A stretch of DNA of 64,000 nt, from the NCBI GenBank assembly GCA_020284085.1, contig JACEVL010000161.1, positions 437,501-501,500 on the forward strand, written 5' to 3'. Every line of letters begins with the position of its first letter. The stretch's first letter is position 1. The notes beneath the pieces were generated by a model. It made no database searches, was not told the DNA's origin, and was given only the letters and a program-made list of their open reading frames with translations. This DNA comes from Aporrectodea caliginosa (Eukaryota > Annelida > Clitellata > Crassiclitellata > Lumbricidae). The translations under genes and the position numbers were made by a program. This document shows positions 47,309 through 58,462 of the stretch, piece by piece.

Positions 47309-48672
47309 AAACAGCCTGAATGGGAAAGACATGTTCCTTAGATTGGCAATAAGAAACAAGTGGCGATAAATAATGAATGTCTTTACCATAAACCTTTTTT
47401 CGACGGAGTGGTATATGACCAACAACATACTGTTAGGTCTGTGCTGATTGGAAATGATGCATGATAATATAAACTTGATCACAATTCAATAGGATGTATC
47501 TTCTCTTTGACCCCTTTGTTAGTTAACGAATTTATCTTTCTGCAACAGTATTAGAAGCCAACGAGTTTTCATAACGTCAGAGCGTTATTTTATGAAGAAT
47601 CAATTTAACTGTTTACCATTTTGAGAGGACAATTTAGCCTTTAAGTTACGACATTTCTTTGACATGTTGCTGACAATATTATGACATAGCAATTTTTGGT
47701 TGAAAGAATAATGTTACTGATGTATGAGCACGAGAACGTTTTACTGTTATCACTATGCAGTTTAGTGTATAGTTGATAGCTAAGAGGATTAGTTTAAGTT
47801 CATGCCAATGGACTCGGGTTGGCGGTCAGGCTACTTTCAGATTGCACGTACATAGAACTTAGTCTCCATTAGAGTTGCTTGAGTTATCTTTCGGTTTTCT
47901 AGCTTTTGTTTTGTTTCTTTAGTGTTTTTGGTTGCATTGTTCCATTCTGCTCTAGCCAAATAATGTATATTATTTTCGGAGATACAGATATTCAGTTTTG
48001 CTGTCTTTAATCAGCATAGCATACATTATTATTAATATTGCAAAATGCAATATTATTCCTTTTATTTGTTTCGAAATTGATGTCAGAGAAACAGCAAATA
48101 CATAACTTAATTATCTTGAAAAAATTTCTGGTTACGCTTTGATATTCAGTTTTAGCTCTGTCTCTTAAAACTGATATGTAGGCCTAATCATCAACAAGTG
48201 CAGATTTCTTGTAACTGTTTAGCCATCCATCAATTACTATATTTGATTAAACCTGGCAGTAGGAAAAAAGTGGGTAGACTACATTCGATTACCTTCCGTA
48301 TCAACGGTATCATTAATTTATTTTAAATTGACCTATGATATTAATATAAATTTATTGCAGTTGATAGGACGAATAGACGTATGTTTCTTTGATAATAATA
48401 TGGATCTCCAGTCCGCACTTTATCCCATGTAGTCTTATAACTCTTGTTTCCTGTACTTTACCGTTGCTTCAACTTCGGTAGAAAGCTTAACCAAAGCTCA
48501 GTCTTTGCAGTTTAACCAGTGCTGAAGATATTATAATGCCTTACCGGGTGACCTGAAGCTTAATTCTAGAATTTTAATTAAACAAATCGTCGTGAAATCA
48601 ATGATATATGAATATGATTGCAAAAAAATCCATTTATGATATTTACATGCTTTTACAGCAGATAGGCTATGC
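47309..48672 (+). other. 3' flank of TRIM 2 and unit A/B boundary
   Basis: Diverged match to 55276-55705 and 57110-57660. The A/B boundary lies near 48290 (ACATTCGATTACCTTCCGTA). From there unit B repeats 33161 onward. No further exon seen. Confidence 0.5.
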
Positions 48673-49835
48673 CAGTGTTTTAGTTGTCGGGGGGGTTGGG
48701 GGTTCAACCCCCTAGTTCTTTTTCCAACCCCCTCAGCTAAGTAACTGAAAAGATGCTGGGGGGGTTAGGTCTTGACCCCCCAGGCTGTTGCTATGTCATC
48801 AAGTACAACAGAATATATATATCCCAATTCCTATACTTTTAAGTAAATTAGTTACTTACTTAATGTTATGGGTTGTGACTGAGAGCGGAGAACCAGTCTA
48901 CAGAATTAAGGTGAAAACCAATTTCTATAACACGTTTATTTCCTTTTCCTCTTATGCTATAGTTCGAGCACATGGTTGAGGCTATTTAGTGTGTGGAGAA
49001 AGACATATTGCATTGAGTAGAGTTTGGAATGAGTAATTCTGACGCAGCTGATGTTTTGCTTGAATATTCTATGCTTAAAAAGAGCGATGGTTTAATGCTT
49101 GGGCAGAAATTGCAGCCACTTATTACTTTGTTGGAAGTTCTACCTGTTTCATCTGCTGAGTGTGAAAGAGGATTCAGTCAGATGAATTTATGTCACACTA
49201 GTGGAAGAAACAGGCTTCTGGTGAGTTCAGTGAATGATCTGTTGATGATTGGCATCAATGGTCCACCTCTTACTGCATGGAATGTAGAAAAATGTGTTAT
49301 TTCTTGTCTTAGGGCTGGCAGACATGGTGCTTTGGACAAAGCCACTGGGTTACCAAAGAAAAAAGAAATTACAAAACATAGTCCAAAATTATTTTTGTAA
49401 GCTACTGGGTATAGTGTAAGAATCTATGCATTATGGTTTGTGTTATTGAATTACTTTCCAAAAACCAGGTGTTTTGTCTATGTGATCATGCATGGGCGTT
49501 TTAGGGGGTGGTTTTACAGGTTCAACCCCCCAAATAAATGCATTATGTTATTAAAAACTATATTATGTAGAAAAATACGACCATTTCCAATGGAAAACCC
49601 CGAAAACTTAAAAGTTAAAACCCCTCTGAAATTTTTTCCTGGCTACGCCCCTATGATTATGTAATTTCTTTGTTATGTCGCATAGATAAATTTAAAGAAG
49701 AAACTAAGATATCTCATGAGTCGTCAGTTGTTTCATATTAACAACATTAAAATTTAATTTAGACCTGTGATCGTGTACTTTCGAAATCTGCAAAATTTTC
49801 GACCCCCCAGTTAGTTTTTGACAACTAAAACACTG
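48673..49835 (+). mobile_element. hAT transposon remnant, 1163 bases
   Basis: Perfect 16-base inverted ends CAGTGTTTTAGTTGTC and an 8-base target duplication GGCTATGC (48665-48672 and 49836-49843). Contains a transposase C-terminal frame (next entry). A smaller GGGCGTTTTAGGGG ... CTGGCTACGCCCC segment at about 49496-49652 may be another nested MITE. Absent from unit A near 33866. Confidence 0.92.
49029..49400 (+). pseudogene. hAT transposase C-terminal dimerisation domain
   Basis: LLEVLPVSSAECERGFSQMN followed by NRLLVSSVNDLLMIGINGPP is the hATC dimerisation signature (ER.FS...N..R..L....L..L). The zinc-finger and DDE catalytic parts are missing, so this is a remnant of an internally deleted copy. 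Related host proteins (KIAA1586/ZMYM-like) share this domain, but the intact TIRs and target duplication place it in a transposon. Confidence 0.8.
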
Positions 49836-50017
49836 GGCTATGCGTTATTGAAAGTAGCATAATTGGAGCCCTCATTGGAAAAACCACCATTTTAGACAGT
49901 ATTAAGTTAACTATGTCTCGTAACAGTTATACCTAGTGCTATAAAGTATAAAGCATGCATTGCAAGTGTGCTTTTTAGAAATCTCACGTCAGTCCAGAGT
50001 TAGGCCGACAATACAAA

Positions 50018-50222
50018 CGTGGCGCATTGGATAACATCTAGCAAAGAGACCGAGAGGTACCGAGTTCGAGCCCCCGTTGGGCGGATATGCTTTGTGTTTG
50101 CAGGCTGTCTGTTCTGTTAGTAGTTAAGATTTGTGTCTTGTGAATTGCATAATTGTACACTGTAACCGGTTGCGGTTTGTCAACCGGATTGTTGAATAAA
50201 CGAAAATATATTTATATATATG
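50018..50222 (+). mobile_element. tRNA-derived SINE
   Basis: Head GTGGCGCATTGGATAACATC (A box region) and GGTACCGAGTTCGAGCCCC (B box), then GCAGGCTGTCTGTTCTGTTA body shared with 18691-18832 and 59893-60145. The tail differs (GTTGAATAAACGAAAATATA). Not in unit A. Confidence 0.8.
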
Positions 50223-50568
50223 CGTTCATGTAAAACCGGTCGTATATAACCGTTATTTATAATGAGGTCGTTGCATAAATTAAAACAGGTCTTGGATTTC
50301 AGCGTTTCATCCGTGAATTAACGTAGGGCTACTTCTGGTGGGTTAGGAACGTTATTCCATAGCAACAGTGTGGCGTCTTTTAGTAGCGGGGAAGCCGAGG
50401 ATCGGAACATTTCTTATAACATTCAAAATAAAAGTTAGTATTGCATTTTTAGTATTTCTTTAAAATTATTATATAAGTTTAAATTATAGATTTCAGTTGG
50501 TAGGCTATGATTCGCTGGTGTTTTGGGTGGTTTATTGTTCTTTTAAACCAAACATCATGCTTAAGGAT

Positions 50569-50938
50569 CCTGAGTGGCCGAGTGGGTTGGTAGCCTGCTC
50601 GACACGCCGGCGCCCCGGGTTCGATTCCCGGTCGGGTCGGTTTATCAGAGATTAATTTCTCGGATCTTTACTGCGGGTGGCTCGGTCGCATTATAAACGT
50701 GGAGTACAATACAACACACAATACAACAGGTGCCTTGCAGCTGGAGGGTTGCGGGTTCGAATCCACCTCAAGCCGCCGCGTAGGGACTCTGGGCAAGTCC
50801 TTCACTCGCAATTGCTCATGGGCTTCGGCGTGAAACTCCGATTCAGCGTTCGCGCAGTAGTCGGGAGCGCCTCTGAATGGGAAATCTGGTAGGGGCGCTA
50901 TAACAAGTGTTAAAATACAATACAATACAATCATGCAT
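50569..50938 (+). mobile_element. Two adjacent tRNA-like SINE heads, the second with a LINE-type tail
   Basis: First head 50569-50640: GAGTGGCCGAGTGGGTTGG (A box), GGGTTCGATTCCCGG (B box), near-complete acceptor stem pairing. Second unit 50680-50938: GGTGGCTCGGTCGCATTATA (A-box region), GCGGGTTCGAATCCACC (B box), and a 3' end TCGGGAGCGCCTCTGAATGG with TAGGGGCGCTATAACAAG and (AATAC)n. That 3' end matches the L2/CR1-like LINE ends at 42895-42950, so the SINE has the tail of its probable LINE partner. Confidence 0.7.
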
Positions 50939-52228
50939 TTCGAAACGTGCGGCCCGGCTCTATACTAGGCCACACAGCCAGCAAGCTATGATAAAATGCA
51001 GTTTTGGTTAAAATTTAGGCTTGTTTTCTTCGGAGTGTCTGATTTATGATCATTGACAAATACAGTTCAATAGCTGACCAAAACAGGCAATATTCTCTCT
51101 TCCTTGACTTTTAAAGTTTATTTTGGAGATAGGGTATGTAAAGAATATTGGCCTGATACACCAAATAGCAGCTGTAGGCTAGAACCCCCAATGAATGGCA
51201 CACACTGATTGCTGGTGCAAGACACAATCCTTCAGGCTTCATTGTTTGTTGTTGCAAACTGCCAACAATTATTGTTTAGTTTAGGAAGCACAATAAACCT
51301 TGATAAAAACCAGTTTGCTTTTACGACCAGTTAAAGAGATCTGGGTTGAAAAGAACCAACCACATTTGGTTTGCCTACATGGCAACTTTAATGATGCTTG
51401 GACTGGTGCCGTTCTTGAGAAGACACTTTTATCCAGAGAGGGAAAAACTGCAACATAGACTATGAAGTCCCGACAAAGTAGCATTTCTTTTCCTATAAAA
51501 CTCTTAGATTCCTCTTAAGAAGGCCAAATGCGAAGATTTGCAGCAGTTATTAAAATTCTGCTCTGAAGCAGCTGCACTGTAGTACAAGACTTTGCCATAA
51601 TTATTCTCTCACAGAAAAGAAACATGACAGTGAGGATGAAAATAGTGACTAACATTATGCAATATGCAGCAGAAGGACAACAATCCAGCAAACATCCTTG
51701 CTTTTAATTGTAATACTATTGTTAGTTTAATAGCAGCTATTATTATTATTATTTTAACTACTGGCAAACAACTGTTCAATTATTCAAAAACAATAATTAT
51801 TGTGGAACGTTATCTATCTATGTTCGGCTTAAAATTACGGTTTTTGTAAAAAAATTCCATACGAAGCAAAATTAAAAATTTTATTATGTGGCGCCACCTA
51901 ACTGTTGGACAAATATTTTTAGAAATATTTATAGAGACATAGCATATCCACATAAATGCTAAATTGCATTATGATATTGTCATGAATAAAAATACTTGTA
52001 GACTTTCTAAGTTTTTTGTGAATATATATAGCTGTTCACCCGGTGAAAGTTTTTAAGTAACTCAACCAAAACTGGAAATATTTTCAAAGAAAACGATCAA
52101 ACCTAAGAGCTATTAAAGAGATCTTGATAATACACAACCCCTAATTAAAGATCATTCTGACAATTATTGTCTCAAAATAAGTTCGTTATTATTATGAGTT
52201 TTTTTAAATAATGAATTTGGCTTTTCAG
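50939..52228 (+). other. Upstream region of TRIM 3, shared with unit A
   Basis: Matches 43150-44255 except for about 180 extra bases at 51140-51320. No coding segment was identified. Confidence 0.5.
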
Positions 52229-55200
52229 TTTCTACTTCTATGGCTGCGAGTCGTCCAATTTCTGTTCAAGATCAAATGGCTGATGTGACTGAATGTTCCA
52301 TTTGTTTGAAAGTCTACACAAATCCTAAAATTCTTCCATGTGTTCACACATTCTGTTTGCAATGCCTGGAAAAGTATGGAAAGGACAAGAAAACGGGTGA
52401 TCAGATGGCATGTCCAATTTGCAGGAGTGAATTTCTGATTCCAGATGGAGGTCTTTGTAGTTTGCCAAATAATTTCTTTATTGACAAGATGGTGGAGATT
52501 CGAAAACTTTCAGAAACACCCACAAATGAGGGTCTGTGTGCAACCTGTCCAGAGGAAGAGAAAGTAAAGGCTAAACTGTTTTGTTTCGAATGTGAACAGA
52601 ATCTTTGCGAACGCTGTGGTATCACTAACAGCAAAATGAAGTTCTGTCAAAACCATCAGGTTGTTGTAATCGGGGAAAAATTGAAACCACACGAAGTGAA
52701 CTCTCGCAACAGCTATTGTGATCAGCATCCTGGCGAACTTGTTAAAATGTACTGCAAAGATGACAAGGCAACAATCTGCATCCTCTGTTTTTCGGAGAGT
52801 CACCAATCACACAATTGTGTGAGTGTTACTGAAGCATCGGAAGAATTCTCGTATGCACTGAAGAACGATTTAGAAACGGTTATGGAGAGATTGCCTGAAC
52901 TCCAGACATCACTTCAGAAATGTGATAAGTGGAAAAAAGATTTCCTTGCACAAATTGTTGATGCAGAAAAACATGTTTTAGACGAAGCAGTGAGACTGAA
53001 GGTTTTAATAAACTCCCATCTAAATACATTAAGACAAAAATTGGCAGCACTTAAAGACGAGAGACTGAAGAAATTAACAAATACGAAACAAGATATGGAA
53101 AGCTTTAAAGTCACAACTGAAACCTACAGAAAATATTGCGAGGAACTGTTAATCAAGGGGTCACCTGGTGATATATGCTGGGGAGCTAATCAACTGAAAG
53201 TCCGAGCTCTTGAGTTGGCATCATTGGCGACAAACGTTTGTGCTCATCAGTTCAACTGAGATGCAGTCATTTTCAAATCTGTTAACCTTAAGGATGTTTT
53301 CCGTATGAACAGTATTGCTAATGTTATCGGCGATGTGCAAGACAGCTCCATGAATGATTGTTTTAAACAGCCTGTTACGCATGCTGCAGGTGAGATGAAT
53401 ATTTAAGCCAATTGGAGAAGTATATTAGATACTACTGGACATGACTATGTTAAAGGTCCTTGCCAAGAGTAGAACTTTGTAACAGTACTTAAACAAAATA
53501 TGTCCAGTAATTTCTTAGAAAAAGTGGAAATTAGCATGAGCAATTTAATCAATATAATTTTGAATAGCGTCGCGGTTTCAGCATTACTTTAACTAACGAT
53601 CGCATGTGGAAATTTTGAAATTCTGCCACACATTTTGTTATATTAGACAATAATATGAAATAATTCAAAAATGCAATGGAGAGTGACCACATGATATCCT
53701 GTTAAATTTTTAAAGTATGCATTATGTTAAAAATATTTTCTTTTATAATGTTAATAACAATCCTACTAATTATAATATTTGGACAAGAATTCGATGAGGC
53801 AAGAACATTCATTCATTCATTCATTCATTACGAAGTTTTATATAGCGCCCCTTCAAGGTTACTACTCAGGAGCGCTCCCGACCCCAGCACGGCTGAAAAG
53901 GACAGTTTTGAGGCAAGTATAGAAAGATTCAGAGTGGATTCTGGAATGCAAGCGCAGCATCAAAGGGAGCCCGTTCCAGAGGGATGGGCCAACCACTGAG
54001 AAGGCCCGATTCTGCTTAGTAGCTGTGCGGGCAAAAGGGACATGAGCACGCCCCGCTCAGTAGAGCGGAGAGAGCGACGACCCGGAGCACCCAAGGTAGG
54101 GCAGCAGAGGTCGCGTAGATAGGCAGGGGCTAGGCCGAGCAAGGACCGCCAGACCAAAGCGATGATCCGATACGAGATCCGCTGCAGTAGGGGAGCCAAT
54201 GAAGCACATCCAGCATATAACCTGAGACGTGGCCAAATTTTGGAATACGTCCGCAAGATATAGAAAACTTAATCAGAGAGAGAAGATGGTAGTAGATGGG
54301 GCATGTTTTTCGTCTGGATTATGATAGAACAGTCAAACATGAGATGTCCTGGGATTCTAGAGAGAGAAGGAGGATAGGAAGACCTCGGAAGAACTGGCTG
54401 GAAACCATCAGAGGGGACTTGACACGACTGGAGATGTTGCGGGACAAGGCTGAGGAGCTGGCAATGAACAGTGACAAGTAGAGGAGATGAATTTCCCGAT
54501 GTGCAGAGTTGCATGGGAAGGACTAAGTACCTAAGTAAGTAAGTAAGTCACTAATTCTAAGTAAACCCTGACAGCTTTACGGATAAGAAATATCTACATT
54601 ATGTTTGAGAGCTTTTCTTGTATTCAATTATTTAATATAGAAACAATTCGTTTATTGTAATTTTTAGAGAAAGAAGAACTGGAACGAAAATCAGAGGCTG
54701 TTCTAAATCTAAAACCGAACCAGTTAGATTTGACCAAGACAGAGGCGTTCAAGAAGGAGCTAAAGCAGGATATACCTGATCTAGAATTTGAATTAAAACA
54801 GACTCACATGAATTTGCATGGCTTGCCGGATGATGTGAAAAGATCTAGGCTGTATCTACTGGAGGGAATTACTGCTGCTGTTCAGGATACGTTTGAGATC
54901 TCCGAATCAATTAGCAAGGTGTTTGCCAAAGATGAAGCGAAGCCCTATCTTATGGAGCTGTTGCTTAGCAAAGGCATCTCTGCCTCTTGGATGTGCAATG
55001 GTAGAAGTGTCGTTGTCTTTGCTTCAGATAATGAGAATCTGAAAGATGCCATCAGAGTTCTGAAGGATGAAGTAGTCGAGGCACACCTTAACCTGGGTGC
55101 AGTACACCTACCTGAGGATTTTGGTCAGTCCCCTTCGTGGAAGGATTTCGTCAGATGTCTGTGTGAGGAAGACAGACTACTGGAAGTCGGCGTTATTGAT

Positions 55201-55275
55201 TCAGTCATTTTCGCCGCTTGCATGAGAAGCTCAATCGAAAAGACTAAAAGAAGAATAGAAGATTTCTTTTTTTAG
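52229..55275 (+). pseudogene. TRIM 3: duplicate of TRIM 2 with a premature TGA
   Basis: Exon 1 52240-53389 and exon 2 54668-55275 have exactly the lengths of TRIM 2 (1150 and 608 bases) with all borders kept. Codon 340 is TGA (53257-53259) where TRIM 2 has Trp (HQFN-W). The product would stop after RING, both B-boxes and the coiled coil (339 residues). Before the stop about nine residues differ from TRIM 2, mostly in RING/B-box (QDQ, CLK, YTN, KYG, ETP, EGL, TNS, VVIG). Zinc ligands are intact except for THS to TNS at residue 130 in B-box 1, which may remove a ligand. Exon 2 is identical to TRIM 2 in protein. It could be a pseudogene, a truncated regulator or a polymorphic null. Confidence 0.85.
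53803..54546. mobile_element. LINE fragment pair in the TRIM 3 intron
   Basis: Same head-to-head pair as 45834-46582, with a shorter (CATT)n and one missing base (GGGACATGAGC versus GGGACCATGAGC) that shifts the minus-strand frame. Confidence 0.8.
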
Positions 55276-55703
55276 AAACAGCCTGAATGGGAAAGACATG
55301 TTCTTTAGATTGGCAATAAGAAACAAGTGGCAATAAATAATAAATGTCTTTACACTAATCCTATTTAGACGGTATATGACCAACATGCTGTTAGGCCTGT
55401 ACTTATTGGAAATTATACCTGATGTATACTTGATCACAGTTCAATTCATTTTAGCTTTGACGATTTTTGTTAACAATTTTATCTTTCTGTAACAATTTAA
55501 GAATATAACGCGTTTTGTTCAGAGCGTCATTTTATGAAGAATCAATTTAACTTTTGACCGCTTTGAGAGTTAACGTTTTAGCCTATTAGTTACGACATTC
55601 ATCGCTGACAATTTGATACATGATATTTGTTTGTTGAAAGAATAAAGCCAGTGATGTATGAGCAAGACAAACGCTTCATTGTTATCGCTAAGCAGTGTAG
55701 TAT

Positions 55704-57080
55704 AAAGCTTTTGACTCTATCAGTCACTCTGCAATAACCCAATTACTAGCATCTCTTTCCCTTCCGGACTACATCTACAACTGGCTAGTCAACTACCTAA
55801 CGGAAGAAAGCATTACACCATCTACAAAGGTCAAAAATCCAGAGTAATTTCAATCAACGCCAGTGTCATCCAAGGCTCAGTATTCGGCCCAACTGGTTTC
55901 ATTGTTGGCATATCCGACCTCCATCCCATTCATCCTCTAAATCGTCTCTCCAAATACGCTGACGATTCTTACCTCTTCATCGGATCAAACTCCCTTCACA
56001 CCGCAGAAACAGAACTTCAACATATCCACAACTGGTCAGAGGAAAAGAACCTAAAAATAAACTCTTCCAAAACCCGTGAAATGGCAGTCATCAAGCATAA
56101 CCAATCTTCACTCTCCAACAAACCCTCAATCACCGGTATTCCTCGCTCTACCTCAATAAAAGCATTAGGCGTCACCATCGATGAGAAACTTTCAGTCACG
56201 GAAACACATCAACAAAGTCGTCAAAAGTGGCTCTGCTTCAATCTTCGCCCTTAAAACACTCAAAAACCATGGTGCATCTGCAGATTCTCTACAACTGATC
56301 ACCCGCGCCACCATCATAGCCAGAACAATGTATGCTTCCCCCGCCTGGTGGGGACTGGCGAGCGAAAAGGACAAATCCCGCATAGAACGTCTGAATAACA
56401 GATTAAAACGCTCTGGTTTTATTCAGTCAGATTCCCCTTCTACGAATGTTCTTGCTAATAACGCAGACACTTCACTCTTTAAGGCCGTCCTCTTAAATGA
56501 GAATCATTCACTCAGATGCCTATTTCCTAACCAACATTTTACGCCCTATTTTCTTAGGGTTAGACCACATAACTTTAACCTTCCTGACAAGGACTCACGA
56601 AATTTTATATCGTATGTTATTCCGGTGTAAGCTATTGTTAATTCATAGGCCTACTTATTATCTATGCATGTTATTCGTTTATTAGGGGGAGCAGGGGTTA
56701 TGGACACGGTCTGAACGGAACGCCGTTCTTAAATTATTTTTTTCAGCTATTAAATTTATAATTTAGCTAATTTAAATTTTTCATTTTAAATTTTCGTAAA
56801 TTATTTAGATATCTTTATTTAATCTAAGTGCTTTCAGTGTTTATCGATATTTATATTTTATGAAATAGAAATATTACCATAAAATATGCCAATATAACTG
56901 TTCTGAATTTGTTGAGTTCCGGAACCTTTTTTTCTAGAAAAAAAGCACTGCGTTATGTTATTCCTGAACTCTTACTAAGCTATTGTTAATTCATACTATT
57001 ATCTAGATGTAGGCCCCCTATTTTTTATGTACACCGACAGCGTTATGTCTGTTGTTAACACATTAAACGAATATATGATA
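55704..57080 (+). pseudogene. PAWWG-type LINE, 5' truncated and frameshifted
   Basis: Inserted in unit B 3' flank: the match to unit A breaks after 55705 and resumes at about 57113. Pieces in different frames give AFDSISHSAITQLLASLSLP, VIQGSVFGPTGFIVGISDLH, the catalytic YADDSYLF (about 55957), then an open frame 56181-56630 with ALKTLKNHGASADSLQLITR, TMYASPAWWGLASEKDKSRI and RVRPHNFNLPDKDSRNF. At least two frameshifts. In the 3' part, TAAGCTATTGTTAATTCATA occurs twice (56628 and 56976); the first copy has TAGGCCTA, the second does not. Confidence 0.8.
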
Positions 57081-57835
57081 GCCTATATGAATTTATTATG
57101 GTTCATAGCTATGGGAAATTTATGCTAATGGACTCGGATTGGCTGTAAGTCCACTTTCAGATTGCATGCATTCGAACTTAGTCTCCATTAGAGTTATTTT
57201 CGTTTGAGTTTTCTTTTGGTTTTCTAGCTTTTGTTTTGTTTTATTGTTTTTGAGCATAGCATATGTTCAGAGATACAGATATTCAGTTTTGCAGTCTTTA
57301 ATCAGATGCATTATTCCAGTCTTCCTCCAGCGAAATAAACAACATGTATAATATTATTATGTTCAGAGATACAGATATTCAGTTTTGCAGTCTTTAATCA
57401 GCATAGCATAGCCTACATTATTTTGTGTATCGCAAATAGCCATCCTTTCATTTGTTTGGAAACTGATGTTATCAGAAATGTTGCAAATACAAAACTAAAT
57501 TATCTTGAATAAATTTCTATTTACGTTTTGACATTCAGTTTAAACTAACTGTCCTTAAAACTGACATGTAGGCCGAATATTCGACAAGTGCAGATTCGTT
57601 GTAACTGTTTAGCCATTAATTACTATATTTATTAAACCCTGGCAGTAGGAAAAAAGTGGGACCTCTTATCACTTGAAGACTACATTTGATTACCCACGAA
57701 AGATCTTATAAAACTTACGAGGAGTTTATTTTGTATTTCTCGTGCTCAGAAAGATGATACATAGATAATACATTATAGCATAGTTTCCTTTTTGAATCAG
57801 TTATATACCAGTGTTTCTGAGAGTCATTAAAGCCA

Positions 57836-58462
57836 TTCTTTGTTGGTCCGGCGTAAGAACCTCATGATCGGCTCAAATGTAGGCCTACAGTTTTTACATT
57901 CCATTACACATAATTGTAAGTAATTTCCGCAAAATTAATTTATTTTAAATTGGTTATCCCGTAGTCTATAACGTTGCTATATTATTTTAATATCTTTCAA
58001 TGCCGTATACGCATTTACCCAAATCCCAACCGGTGTAGCAGTTCATAAAAATGTTAAAACATATTTTAGGCATGTTTTCATCGATCATCCAACTTCTACT
58101 TCTACCATGACTTTTCCATCCCTCATACAATTTCAAAATCTACCAAAAATATTTTAATCGCTCATCCAACTTCTAGTTTTACTATTACATTATATTTGTG
58201 ACTTGCTATACCGGTTGGGATTTGAGTATGTGCATGCCGTACTTGACCTTGGTAAATGAGCAGGCTACCAATTTCTATGATAACTGTCATCGATATAGCT
58301 TCCATTTAAGAAATAATATTTCCCATCAATTCAACTTCTATTTCAGAGAAAAATTACTTCTCATCAATCCAACTTCCACTTAAGCAAAAAATTATTATTC
58401 ATCAATCGAACTTTCACTTAGCCTAAGCAAATAATTATTCTCATCAATCCAGCTACTGTTAA
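57836..58462 (+). other. Start of the third unit and left half of a MITE
   Basis: 57840-57930 matches 31898-31990. From about 57960 the sequence is MITE (next entry). No gene. Confidence 0.5.

Larger units (their letters stand above)
31900..48290 (+). repeat. Tandem segmental duplication, unit A (TRIM 2)
   Basis: Unit A matches unit B (48291-57835) in order: 33161-33340 with 48293-48488, 33720-34272 with 48490-50470, 42970-44266 with 50485-52239, TRIM 2 with TRIM 3, and 47309-48280 with 55276-57660 in diverged form. The left edge (GTAAGAACCTCAT.ATCGG at 31907) recurs at 57850, the start of the third unit. Unit A-only insertions: MITE nest 32012-33160, LINE UTR 33339-33719, the MITE plus LTR element 34273-42517 and LINE 42529-42968. 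Confidence 0.85.
48291..57835 (+). repeat. Tandem segmental duplication, unit B (TRIM 3)
   Basis: Counterpart of unit A. Private insertions: hAT 48673-49835, SINE 50018-50222, SINE pair 50569-50938, about 180 bases at 51140-51320, and the LINE 55704-57080. It keeps empty sites for the unit A insertions. Confidence 0.85.

Noticed and set aside
50569..50640. True tRNA gene
   Set aside because: Good A and B boxes but imperfect acceptor stem and no clear anticodon arm; repeated tRNA-like units next door point to a SINE.
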